Below, in pieces: positions 1 to 7,355 of a DNA stretch of 64,000 nucleotides (its first letter is position 1; every line of letters begins with the position of its first letter). The position numbers were made by a program, and so were the translations under genes. The notes below the pieces were generated by a model. It was not told the origin of the DNA, searched no databases, and saw only the letters and a list, made by a program, of their open reading frames with translations. Origin of the DNA: Woeseiaceae bacterium (lineage in GTDB: Bacteria; Pseudomonadota; Gammaproteobacteria; Steroidobacterales; Woeseiaceae); assembly GCA_028279985.1 (NCBI GenBank), contig JANQMR010000011.1, forward strand, positions 248,001-312,000, written 5' to 3'.

Positions 1-44
1 CACGCCTGTTCGAAGCCGTCGTTGCGGTTGTCCGTTGCGATCAT
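1..44 (-). CDS. Start of a leftward gene, cut by the window edge
   Basis: On the minus strand an ATG at 44-42 opens a frame that stays open to the window edge and begins MIATDNRNDGFEQA. A 14-bp tandem array (69-124) and a terminator facing the same way lie just upstream, so this would be the first gene of a new transcript. The stretch RN-x-GFEQA recurs in a short open stretch at 3740-3811, on the same strand, which supports it being coding. Only 14 residues are visible, there is no strong Shine-Dalgarno, and the function is unknown. Confidence 0.35.
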   Translation of the reverse strand, partial: MIATDNRNDGFEQA

Positions 45-68
45 CGCCCCGGCCGCGTTCCGTTACGG

Positions 69-124
69 CCAAAGTAGATAAACCAAGGTAGATAGACCAA
101 GGTAGATAGACCAAGGTAGATAAA
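69..124. repeat. 14-bp tandem array, 4 copies
   Basis: Four contiguous units of the type CCAAGGTAGATAGA, two of them identical and the outer two differing at one or two bases. The array sits between the terminator at 122-145 and the leftward start codon at 44, that is in the leader of the leftward gene. It belongs to the window-wide set of 12-15 bp arrays. Confidence 0.9.
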
Positions 125-145
125 AAAGGGCCGCTTTCGCGGCCC
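122..145 (-). terminator. Rho-independent terminator, leftward
   Basis: Read on the minus strand, GGGCCGC-GAAA-GCGGCCC forms a perfect 7-bp stem with a four-base loop and is followed directly by TTTTTT. It lies about 70 bases past the stop of the leftward gene at 217-543 and probably ends its transcript. Confidence 0.85.
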
Positions 146-216
146 AATAGTCCCAAACTGCCAGGGGGACAGTCCGGGGTGGAGCTGGCCCGGGGTGGAA
201 CTGCCGGGAAGCGTGC

Positions 217-543
217 TCAGCCGCCTCGCCGATCCGGGTTCCTGCGTCGGTCCGGCATGGTCGGCAACTTGTCCATCAATGCGTTCACTAGCGGGTCCAT
301 TAACGGGTCCACTGCCGGGTCCACGACTGAGATCACCGCCGGGTGCGCCGTTGTGTCCACCTGTGGGACCGCCGTCGGCGAATCGTCGGCGAGGCCCGTG
401 CCGTGAACCGCCCGATCCGCCATCTCCGCGCGGCGACGCGTAGCCTGCCGGCGTGCGGCGTAATTCGGGTTCCTGCGCTCACGGTCGCCTTTCTCGCTGG
501 TGTGATCGATCACGCAATACTGTTTTTCACGATCGTTCGACAT
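217..543 (-). CDS. Small hypothetical protein rich in Arg and Asp, 108 aa
   Basis: I do not recognise this protein. It is short and hydrophilic, with arginine-rich stretches near residues 20-40 and 99-106, and no signal peptide or membrane segment. Residues 74-89 are four 4-residue repeats of the V/M-D-P-A/L type, encoded by 12-bp tandem DNA repeats at 277-324. The main support for it being a gene is the good terminator about 70 bases downstream on the same strand. No clear Shine-Dalgarno precedes the ATG at 543, so the start could be elsewhere and the call is tentative. Confidence 0.45.
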   Translation of the reverse strand: MSNDREKQYCVIDHTSEKGDRERRNPNYAARRQATRRRAEMADRAVHGTGLADDSPTAVPQVDTTAHPAVISVVDPAVDPLMDPLVNALMDKLPTMPDRRRNPDRRGG

Positions 544-648
544 AGTCCATTACGGCGTCCGCTCCGGCCGGGCGTTTCTGTGCCGTCATGGGTATAAGCG
601 TAGAAGACCGGCGAATCGCCTCACGCACGACGATTCTGTTTCGGCCGG

Positions 649-810
649 ATGACGAAAACGGTGGGTTAGGAAATCGGCAGCGGCAATGTCGTCGCCGATT
701 CAGGCGTGGACGATGCCGAAGAAACACCGGCCAGGGCGAAGCTCGTATCGGCTATCCTGGAAGCGATTGCACAACGCGGTTCGACACGGCAGCAGGCGTC
801 ACTGCCGTAG
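649..810 (+). pseudogene. Broken XRE-type (HigA-like) antitoxin fragment
   Basis: Frame ATG 649 to TAG 808-810 reads MTKTVG, an in-frame TAG at 667-669, then EIGSGNVVADSGVDD and AEETPARAKLVSAILEAIA. This resembles the start of XRE/HTH_37 antitoxins, which usually read like GNVFADLGLPDAEE, then KAxL, then IxxxIxxRGLTQ. The match stops at the position of the first HTH helix. The fragment is therefore broken twice: an early stop codon and loss of most of the HTH. No toxin partner is visible. The family assignment comes from remembered consensus, not from a search. Confidence 0.5.
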
Positions 811-821
811 TGTTGCAGGTT

Positions 822-1748
822 TTAATACCTCGGCACGCTCGAATCGATCTCGATCGACCAGGCTTCGATACCGCCTTCGAGGTTGTAGACGTCTTTGTAC
901 CCGAGTTGCCGGAAGCGTTCGGCGGCGGCGCGACTGCGGACGCCGGTGTGACACTGAAACACGAGCGGGGTGTCGGCCGGCAGGTTTCGGATTTCGTTTT
1001 CGGCGGCCTCGTCCAGCGGTATCGCGGCCGCGATGCTCGCCATCTGCCGCTCGGCGGGCCCGCGCACGTCCAGCAGCCGCAAGTTCCCGCCTTCGTCCAG
1101 CCGGCGCTTCAACTCGGTCACGCTCATGGGCTGAACGGCCGGCGGCGCATTGGGAATATCGAAATGCAATGCGCTGCCCTGCAAGCTGTCGACGACATCG
1201 ATGGTCAGACCGTCGGCGCGCCCGGCCGTACTCGGGTCCATGAATACCGGGATACCCGACATGTCGGCCCGAACCGCCTGCTCCCGGGGAGGCCCGAGGT
1301 CCAGACGGACTTCCCAGCGTGCGCTGATTTGCACGTGCAGCGCCGCTCCATCCTCCTGTTGCAATGCGTTACGGATTGCCGCAAGCGCGGCGTCGGAGCC
1401 ATGGATTCGGGGCACTGTCGGTTCCGGCCGCTCGATCCCCAATACGCCGTAGAGGTCCCCACGCTCGAACAACTCGCTGACGATGTCGCAGCCGCCAATC
1501 AGCGTACCGTCGACGTAGAGTTGGGGGATGGTCGGCCATTGACCGTAAGCTTTGATCGCTTCGCGCAGCGAGGCGTCCTGCAAGACATCGACGGTCGCGT
1601 AATCGGGTAGGAGCGTATCGAGTATTCCCGCAGTCCGGGCTGAAAAACCGCATTGCGGCCGGGACCGGTTGCCCTTCATGAAGAGGACGACGGGATGTGC
1701 GTTCAGGACGGATTCGATCGCCGCTTGCGAGTGTTCGTCTATGGACAT
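822..1748 (-). CDS. Monothiol glutaredoxin (CGFS) fused to a rhodanese domain
   Basis: The 308-residue protein has three parts. Residues 1-105 are a Grx4/GrxD-type monothiol glutaredoxin with the CGFS site at 33-36 and the glutathione-binding WPTIPQLYVDG at 71-81. Residues 110-205 resemble an A-type iron-sulfur carrier or HesB fold (GLTID, LQGSALHFDIPNA) but contain no cysteine, so they cannot bind a cluster in the usual way. Residues 208-300 are a rhodanese domain with the active-site loop CHTGVRS at 266-272. The likely role is cytoplasmic iron-sulfur or persulfide handling. The ATG at 1748 is preceded by AGGAG, which fixes the start. It is transcribed alone, towards the antitoxin remnant. 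Confidence 0.88.
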   Translation of the reverse strand: MSIDEHSQAAIESVLNAHPVVLFMKGNRSRPQCGFSARTAGILDTLLPDYATVDVLQDASLREAIKAYGQWPTIPQLYVDGTLIGGCDIVSELFERGDLYGVLGIERPEPTVPRIHGSDAALAAIRNALQQEDGAALHVQISARWEVRLDLGPPREQAVRADMSGIPVFMDPSTAGRADGLTIDVVDSLQGSALHFDIPNAPPAVQPMSVTELKRRLDEGGNLRLLDVRGPAERQMASIAAAIPLDEAAENEIRNLPADTPLVFQCHTGVRSRAAAERFRQLGYKDVYNLEGGIEAWSIEIDSSVPRY

Positions 1749-1808
1749 CGGAACTCCTGCCGGTACTCACTTCGGACCCGCCACCCGGCCGGTGACGGGG
1801 CAGCCAAG

Positions 1809-3053
1809 CTACTCGAGGGCTTCCTGCTTGTCAATGTAGTTTCGAAACGCTACTACCTGGGTGTTTCGCAAATGTCGGCGCGGCGGTATGGGCGCTGCCG
1901 CCGCCTGCTCGCGGCGGCCCGAAAGCTGCTTCAGCATCGCCCGGTAGACGAAGCCCCGCGCTTTTTTCTTGTGCCCTCCCAGTATCGGCTGAATGGTGTT
2001 CGACGAGGTCGAATACCCGAGGCGTCGCGCCGTCTCCGCCACCCGAATGGCAAGCTGGCGCATCGACACGCCGGGATTTGCGGACAGCCACCGTTTCGCG
2101 AGCACGGACACGCGGCGTGCGTCCACCCATCGCAGATCGTCGATCCGGGTCCGATCCGCGGCGGCCGCGGCTATGGCCGCCGACAGCTCCTGCCCTTCCG
2201 GCAATACCGTGCGAAGCAAGGCTTCCATCTCCAAGACGAGGGCGGCGCGAACGGTTTTGGTCTTGCCCGCCAGCGCCACCTGTATCCGAGCCGCACTCAA
2301 GTGGAGCCCGCGCGCCGACAAGCGATCCTTGAGCCTGAACGCAAGCTGCCGCAACGAGGGCTTTCGCGTATGGACCTTCCACGCCAGCACCAGGGACAAG
2401 AGGCGCTGCACAGGCTCGAGTCGTCTTGCCGCCGTGTATCCGGCGATATCCGAGGCATGTTCGACGTAACGCGTGACGGCCTCACTCTCCGATGCGACAC
2501 CATGGGCTTCGAGCATCCGGAGAAGCTCCTCCAGGATCTCGCGGCGTGCGGTGGGCTGCCGTCCGGCAAGCACGACCTGGAGCAGATCGACTTTGAGATC
2601 GATGCCGCGGCGCGCGAGCCGCCGCGACAAAGTCGCCGCCAGGGACCGTCTAGAGCGCGCGGGATTCAGTATCAGCCAGAGCTGTGTCAGCGGCAAAATC
2701 CGCTCGGCCGACACATAGGCGGACCGGCGCCGGTCCGTGACCACGGCAAGACCCGCAGACCACAAGGCGAATTCGATATCTGCCGGCGTTTGCATACTGG
2801 TGTCACGCAGCAGCATGTCCTGCATTGCCTGCTGGACGCTTTCCGGAACGGTGGCCACTCCGCCGCTCAACTGCCGCTTCAGGCTGCGCATGTGATATTG
2901 CACCCCTGTTCCCTCCAGGTAGTCGCGCAGGTTCCGCGCAAGGGACTCCCGCGACGATTCCGGATTGAGTCGCAGATAAAGGACACCCATGCCGCGAAAC
3001 AACGCTCCCGGCACGCGTACCCCGCGGCTTGGGACACGAACTGGTGTGACCAC
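1809..3053 (-). CDS. Unknown protein of four tandem HTH-like modules
   Basis: The protein (about 414 residues) consists of four similar modules of 85-95 residues. Each carries a core of the form S-x-R-x-L-A-x4-L-x3-G (for example SRRSLAATLSRRLARRG and SLRQLAFRLKDRLSARG), followed 7-10 residues later by a (L/I)-Q-x2-L-x-G element. The pattern reads as repeated helix-turn-helix units with many basic residues, so DNA binding is inferred. I chose GTG 3053 because GGAG lies 8 bases upstream; TTG 3077 and ATG 2990 are alternatives, but starting at 2990 would cut into module 1. It is divergent from a MarR gene. A 19-bp site lies upstream and another copy lies inside its own 3' end, so it is probably under MarR control. 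I know no family name for it. Confidence 0.75.
   Translation of the reverse strand: MVTPVRVPSRGVRVPGALFRGMGVLYLRLNPESSRESLARNLRDYLEGTGVQYHMRSLKRQLSGGVATVPESVQQAMQDMLLRDTSMQTPADIEFALWSAGLAVVTDRRRSAYVSAERILPLTQLWLILNPARSRRSLAATLSRRLARRGIDLKVDLLQVVLAGRQPTARREILEELLRMLEAHGVASESEAVTRYVEHASDIAGYTAARRLEPVQRLLSLVLAWKVHTRKPSLRQLAFRLKDRLSARGLHLSAARIQVALAGKTKTVRAALVLEMEALLRTVLPEGQELSAAIAAAAADRTRIDDLRWVDARRVSVLAKRWLSANPGVSMRQLAIRVAETARRLGYSTSSNTIQPILGGHKKKARGFVYRAMLKQLSGRREQAAAAPIPPRRHLRNTQVVAFRNYIDKQEALE
1837..1855 (+). promoter_or_regulatory. 19-bp repeated site, copy 1 (inside 3' end of the HTH-array gene)
   Basis: TAGTTTCGAAACGCTACTA lies within the last codons of the leftward gene. It matches copy 2 at 18 of 19 positions and copy 3 at 16 of 19. 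Relative to copy 2 it is inverted, so the two copies bracket the whole gene. It may be a regulator operator or a terminal repeat. Confidence 0.6.
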
Positions 3054-3078
3054 TGGCAGGCTCCGCTGGCAAGGCAAT

Positions 3079-3097
3079 TAGTAGCGTTTCCAAACTA
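3079..3097 (-). promoter_or_regulatory. 19-bp repeated site, copy 2 (divergent promoter region)
   Basis: On the minus strand this reads TAGTTTGGAAACGCTACTA. It ends about 25 bases upstream of the likely GTG start of the HTH-array gene and faces copy 3 across the divergent promoter. TAGTAGCGTTT at 3079-3089 and AAACGCTACTA at 3131-3141 form a perfect 11-bp inverted repeat. It is probably an operator. Confidence 0.65.
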
Positions 3098-3122
3098 CTT
3101 TCCACCGGCCGTATTGTCAAGA

Positions 3123-3141
3123 TAGTTCGCAAACGCTACTA
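3123..3141 (+). promoter_or_regulatory. 19-bp repeated site, copy 3 (next to marR start)
   Basis: TAGTTCGCAAACGCTACTA ends 7 bases before the ATG of the MarR gene, where bound protein would block transcription or translation initiation. With copy 2 it forms an inverted pair, as expected for an autoregulated divergent MarR operator. Confidence 0.65.
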
Positions 3142-3148
3142 TTTGGCG

Positions 3149-3733
3149 ATGCCTAAACAGCCCGCAACGAACGAGCGAGCGGTCGCCGAGCTGGTCGCTC
3201 GGCTCGGCCGGCTCGTTTATGGAGACGGGTTCGCCGAAGGACTGACCCCCGCCCAGTGGACGGCGCTACGCTACTTCTCCCGCGCCAATCGTTTCTCGCG
3301 TACCGTCTCGGCGTTCGCGGAGTTCCACGCAACGACCCGCGGCACGGCATCCCAAACGGTAAAGAGCCTGGTCGAGAACGGATACTTGCACCGGGAGCGT
3401 TCGACGCGCGACCGGCGCAGCGTACGTTTCGACCTGACCCGGCGCGCACGTACGCTGCTCGCCCGGGACCCCTTCGAAAACCTGGTGGCCGCCGCCGGCA
3501 ATCTGTCGAACACCTCGCGCCAGGTGATGGGCCACGGTCTGGATTGCATGCTTCGGGCGATCGCCGAGCATCACGGCAAAAAGGCCTTCGGCACCTGCCT
3601 GAACTGCCGGTACCTCAGCACCGGGGTCTGTTGTCAGGAAAACCCGACAGGCCGCCAATGCGAACTGCTCGGCGAAGCCCTTACCGAACCGGAAACCGAA
3701 CAGTTGTGCGTCAATTTCAGCGCCGCCCGGTGA
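3149..3733 (+). CDS. MarR-family regulator with a C-terminal cysteine cluster
   Basis: The protein has about 194 residues. The first 120 form a winged-helix domain of MarR type: LTPAQWTALRYF, then TASQTVKSLVENGYL (recognition helix) and the wing DRRSVRFDLT. The last 55 residues carry six cysteines in the order C-x2-C-x7-C-C-x8-C plus one near the end, unusual for MarR and suggestive of metal or redox sensing (inference). ATG 3149 is preferred over TTG 3143. Neither has a Shine-Dalgarno, because the 19-bp site occupies that position. The gene is divergent from the four-module HTH protein and probably controls it and itself. Confidence 0.85.
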   Translation: MPKQPATNERAVAELVARLGRLVYGDGFAEGLTPAQWTALRYFSRANRFSRTVSAFAEFHATTRGTASQTVKSLVENGYLHRERSTRDRRSVRFDLTRRARTLLARDPFENLVAAAGNLSNTSRQVMGHGLDCMLRAIAEHHGKKAFGTCLNCRYLSTGVCCQENPTGRQCELLGEALTEPETEQLCVNFSAAR

Positions 3734-3739
3734 TCCGGG

Positions 3740-3811
3740 TCAGCCCTCGACGGCCGGTTCGAGTAGAGGCACGACCGTGGCCGCTACCGCCTGCTCGAAA
3801 CCACCATTGCG
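3740..3811 (-). pseudogene. Short gene remnant related to the gene at the left edge
   Basis: In one minus-strand frame, RNGGFEQAVAATVVPLLE runs on to a stop at 3742-3740. The RNGGFEQA part resembles RNDGFEQA at the window's left edge, and the DNA of the two places agrees over roughly 30 bases (about 70 percent by eye). It has no start codon of its own and is wedged between the MarR and beta-propeller genes, so I read it as a remnant or partial copy. Confidence 0.25.
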
Positions 3812-3889
3812 CTGGGCGAGTCCCTGAACTCGTGACCGCGATCTCGGACCGCGTCTTCGGTTTACCGCCTAGTGCAGAGACCCTTAGCG

Positions 3890-5854
3890 TCAGAACGGCC
3901 CGTTGACGATTTGGGGTGCATTCCAGAACGATCCCCACACTTCCTCGTCGCGAACGTAGTAAATCGTATCGCCGTGGAGGAAGGCGCGACTGCGTTCGCT
4001 GAAGGGCATGTCGGGATGCATCGGCGGATGCACCGAACCCGCCGCCAGCAGGCTACTCAGCGCCGGCCTGTCCTTGTCGTGAATTTCGAACAGGTAGAGG
4101 CCGGTTTCGTAGACGCCGAAGATACCCACTTCCCTAGGGATGGTGGCGGGGATCGCCAAGCGGTCGACACCGTTCACATCCGCCTGGTAGGTGAATGCAT
4201 GGCGATCGTACCTGGCCTCGCTGAACGAATAATCGTTAAAAGTGACACTGCCCCGTGACAAAGGCCGGGTCAGGTCCGACACGTCGAAAAGCTCGAGCTT
4301 GACCGCGCCGGTCGCGTTGGCGGTGCCGAGACCGAGCAACAAATCGTCCGAAACCGGGTGCAGGAAGTCTGAGAAGCCCGTCACCTCGAGTTCACCCGCG
4401 ATCGAGGGATCGGCCGGATCGGACAGATCGATCACGTACAGTGGATCGATACGCTCGAACGTGACGGCGTAAGCGCGGTCGGCCAGGAAGCGGACCCCGT
4501 ACAGGTCCTCGTCGGGTTTACCGATCTCCTGCGGCCTCTGAGCATTCGGCAGCTCCGAGACGACGTCCAGCTCGAGCCGGCCCTGGGCTTCGCGCAGCAC
4601 GACCAGCCTGTGATCCGCAAAATCCGGATCGTTCCAGTCGTACGACGAAGCCATGACCCGCAGATCGCCCTCGTGCTCACTCATCCGGAAATCCGCCTGC
4701 CCGCCGCGCCAAACCTGGCCTTCGATCTCGGCCGAACCGCGATAGTCCAGCACGGCGCCGTCCAGCGCGAACTTGTGAATGCGCGTCTCGGTCTTCTCCG
4801 CCCGGCCGGACGAGCCGCCTGCGACAATCTCGGTGAAGTAGATTGCTTTCCCGGACACGTAGGCGCCGTAGGCTTGACCGTTGTAACAGGTCGCCGTGAA
4901 CGCGGTCGGGTCGTCGATCGGCACCGCGGTGACGGTCGTGATCACCGGATGACCGACTTCGTCCTCGTCGCTCGGAATGAAACAGCGCACCGGATCGACC
5001 AGCGTCTGCGCCTGGCCGTCGATCGTAATCGTCGGCAACAGCTCATCCAGCGTGACGTCGGCAAGCAAGGCCTCGTTGTGCGCCTGCTGCTCGGATGTCG
5101 TGACCTCGTAGGTCAAGCCGTCTATCCACGGCGCATACCGGCTCACGATGTAAACGGTGTCGCCAACCCGCCGGCTTTCGACGAACACACCGTCGATGCC
5201 GACATCGACTTCGAGCGCGGGGGCCGCCGGGTCGCTCACGTCATAGGAACGATATCCAAGCTTCTCCGGCGCCCAGATCGCGATGTCGGCCCAGAAACCG
5301 CCGAAACCACCGTAATAGGCCTCCGCGGTCAGCGCAAACAGGCGATCCTCGGCGAGATACATCCCCTGTACCGTGAGGTCTTCCTCGAGCGGAATGCGGC
5401 TCTCGAGCGTTGCGGTGCCGTCGACCGGGTTGGTGGCCAGGATCCGGATCGACGGTTCGGGATCGCCGCCCGCGTCCACCGCAGCGTCGCCCTGACCGGT
5501 GTCCATGACGAAACAGCAGCCCAAGCGCCGCCGCGGCGCGACGTACAGGTGTGAACCGTCGTAACGGACGGCGTCGAACTCGTCGACGTTTTTCTCTTGC
5601 GTATACGTGCCGGTGAAGCCGTCGATGGAAACGTCGCCGCCCCGCGCCCCGGCCGCCAGCGCCGCCTGCTCCGTACCGCCCTGTATGGCCGTAAGACCGG
5701 CCTTGATCGAGCGTTCCAGGTCGTCCGGCGCCGCGACCCTGACCAGCATGCCGGCGGCCGGCTCGGAGCGGAGGTCGATGCGCACCGAGCCGTCACAGCC
5801 ACCGACTGCCAACACGACCGACCCGAGCACTGTCCCAAGCAAAGTGCGGTTCAT
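3890..5854 (-). CDS. Lipoprotein with C-terminal beta-propeller (Beta_propel family)
   Basis: The 654-residue protein starts with a lipoprotein signal ending in VLAVGGC (Cys20 would be lipidated). After a short spacer come YTQEKNVDEFDAVRYDGSHLYV and similar blades, typical of the secreted proteins with a beta-propeller domain (COG4880, Beta_propel). The family has no firm biochemical role; it is usually cell-surface or periplasmic and may bind or process extracellular material. It stands alone and is divergent from the MipA operon. Just upstream of its start, TGTGGCTGAG is directly duplicated at 5872-5891. Confidence 0.85.
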   Translation of the reverse strand: MNRTLLGTVLGSVVLAVGGCDGSVRIDLRSEPAAGMLVRVAAPDDLERSIKAGLTAIQGGTEQAALAAGARGGDVSIDGFTGTYTQEKNVDEFDAVRYDGSHLYVAPRRRLGCCFVMDTGQGDAAVDAGGDPEPSIRILATNPVDGTATLESRIPLEEDLTVQGMYLAEDRLFALTAEAYYGGFGGFWADIAIWAPEKLGYRSYDVSDPAAPALEVDVGIDGVFVESRRVGDTVYIVSRYAPWIDGLTYEVTTSEQQAHNEALLADVTLDELLPTITIDGQAQTLVDPVRCFIPSDEDEVGHPVITTVTAVPIDDPTAFTATCYNGQAYGAYVSGKAIYFTEIVAGGSSGRAEKTETRIHKFALDGAVLDYRGSAEIEGQVWRGGQADFRMSEHEGDLRVMASSYDWNDPDFADHRLVVLREAQGRLELDVVSELPNAQRPQEIGKPDEDLYGVRFLADRAYAVTFERIDPLYVIDLSDPADPSIAGELEVTGFSDFLHPVSDDLLLGLGTANATGAVKLELFDVSDLTRPLSRGSVTFNDYSFSEARYDRHAFTYQADVNGVDRLAIPATIPREVGIFGVYETGLYLFEIHDKDRPALSSLLAAGSVHPPMHPDMPFSERSRAFLHGDTIYYVRDEEVWGSFWNAPQIVNGPF

Positions 5855-6085
5855 TCTGGTGTTCTCCCTTCTGTGGCTGAGTGTGGCTGAGGACAGGCTA
5901 CGCGGCTACACGATGACAGTCTGTTGCAAAAGTTCGGCGAGATTGTCGAAATTTGTGTACTTCGGCCCGGCACGCTTTACATTATTCGACAATTTTCATA
6001 CACCTTCCCTAACGGCCACCCAAGCCGCCGCTGTCACAATCGCCCGGTTACGATCTGCGGCCGCAGGCCTCGAGGCAGCACCGAC

Positions 6086-6898
6086 ATGAAGCCATCGAAT
6101 CTCTGTTTATTATTCCTCCTGTTAACGTTACTTCCGTTAACGGCGTCCGCATCGGCCGCCGAATCTTCCGAATCTCCCTGGCGGCTGGGTATTGCCGCGG
6201 GTTACGGCGAGCGCAGCAACCCGCTGGTATTGTCCGACGACATCCCGATCGCCATCGACATCGACATCGCGTGGTTCGGCGAGCGCTTTTTTTTCGACAA
6301 CGGCGATCTCGGTTACAGCTTCGCCGACAATGAACTCGTCACCGGCAGCCTGGTCGCCCGCTTCAACAGCGACCGGGTATTCTTCGGCAGGACCGAGACC
6401 CGTTTCGTCAACATCGGTCTCACCGGCGAGGTACTCGACGCCGAAGTCGCGTTGCAGGTGCCGGACCGAGACTACGCCGTCGAAGCGGGGTTCGAGTTGT
6501 TGAGCGACGGACCCTGGGGTCATCTGCAGTTCACCGCGCACCATGACGTGAGCGGCAAACACGACGGTTACGAACTCGACCTGAATTACGGCCTGGGCCT
6601 GCGCGACGGGCGCTGGTACATCGAACCCTCGGTGGGGCTGAGCTTCAAGAGCGCCGCCCTCAACGACTACTACTGGGGCATCAGGCCGGAGGAATCCAGC
6701 ATCGCCCTGCCGAGCTACGAGGCCGATGCCGGAATCAACCTGCGGGGCCGCCTCGTGCTGTCCTATTACCTGTCCCGCCACTGGGCCCTGGCGCTGGCCG
6801 CCGAGTACGAGCGGCTGAACGACGAGGCGGCGGACAGCCCAGTCGTCGAGGACCGCGAAGTTCTCGCTTACTTCGCCGGTATCCGTTACCGGTTCTAA
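6086..6898 (+). CDS. MipA/OmpV-family outer-membrane protein
   Basis: The 270-residue protein has a signal peptide (MKPSNLCLLFLLLTLLPLTASASA) followed by a beta-barrel pattern ending in YFAGIRYRF, the C-terminal aromatic signature of outer-membrane barrels. The opening WRLGIAAGYGERSNPLV and the spacing of glycine-aromatic strands match the MipA/OmpV family. ATG 6086 is chosen because it places the signal peptide at the N-terminus; the frame is open further upstream without coding character. It is followed after 4 bases by a DUF3019 gene and then a two-component system, so the operon probably senses and responds to an envelope signal. Confidence 0.88.
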   Translation: MKPSNLCLLFLLLTLLPLTASASAAESSESPWRLGIAAGYGERSNPLVLSDDIPIAIDIDIAWFGERFFFDNGDLGYSFADNELVTGSLVARFNSDRVFFGRTETRFVNIGLTGEVLDAEVALQVPDRDYAVEAGFELLSDGPWGHLQFTAHHDVSGKHDGYELDLNYGLGLRDGRWYIEPSVGLSFKSAALNDYYWGIRPEESSIALPSYEADAGINLRGRLVLSYYLSRHWALALAAEYERLNDEAADSPVVEDREVLAYFAGIRYRF

Positions 6899-6902
6899 GA
6901 CG

Positions 6903-7355
6903 ATGCAAGCGTTCATCACCCGGTTCCTCACGACGATGCTGCTGGCCGTGGTGCTGCTGCTGTTGCTGTTGTCGCTGACGACGCCGGCAGCGGCCGACGA
7001 CCCCGAGGCCGCCGAGACCGCCGAGACCGCCGAGATTACCGTCAGGCCGCTCCTTTGTATCGTCGACCGGCGCACGCCGGTTTGCGATCTGGTCTTTCAC
7101 GTGACGTGGCGAAGCGAGCGGCGGGGTTATTATTGTGTCCTTAGCAACCTCGACGAAACGCCGCTGCGCTGCTGGCGAGAGCAGCGCGCGGGACGGCTTA
7201 CCGACGAGCGCAGCGTCGCGGAGAATTTCAGCTACATGATCAATGAAGGCGAAAGCGAGCCGCCCCTCGATTCGGTGACGGTCGAAGTCGTCCGGATGGA
7301 CAGCGACGACCGGCGGCGACGGCGGCGGACGCGCCACGTATGGGACCTGCTTTGA
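6903..7355 (+). CDS. DUF3019-family secreted small protein
   Basis: The 150-residue protein has a signal peptide rich in leucine (about residues 8-30) and a mature part with ITVRPLLCIVDRRTPVCDLVF and YYCVLSNLDETPLRCWRE, the four-cysteine layout of DUF3019. A 9-bp coding repeat (AET AET) follows the signal. Its end overlaps the response regulator start by 16 bases, so translation is coupled. DUF3019 genes commonly sit beside MipA/OmpV and OmpR-type two-component genes; the function is unknown but an envelope role is likely. Confidence 0.82.
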   Translation: MQAFITRFLTTMLLAVVLLLLLLSLTTPAAADDPEAAETAETAEITVRPLLCIVDRRTPVCDLVFHVTWRSERRGYYCVLSNLDETPLRCWREQRAGRLTDERSVAENFSYMINEGESEPPLDSVTVEVVRMDSDDRRRRRRTRHVWDLL

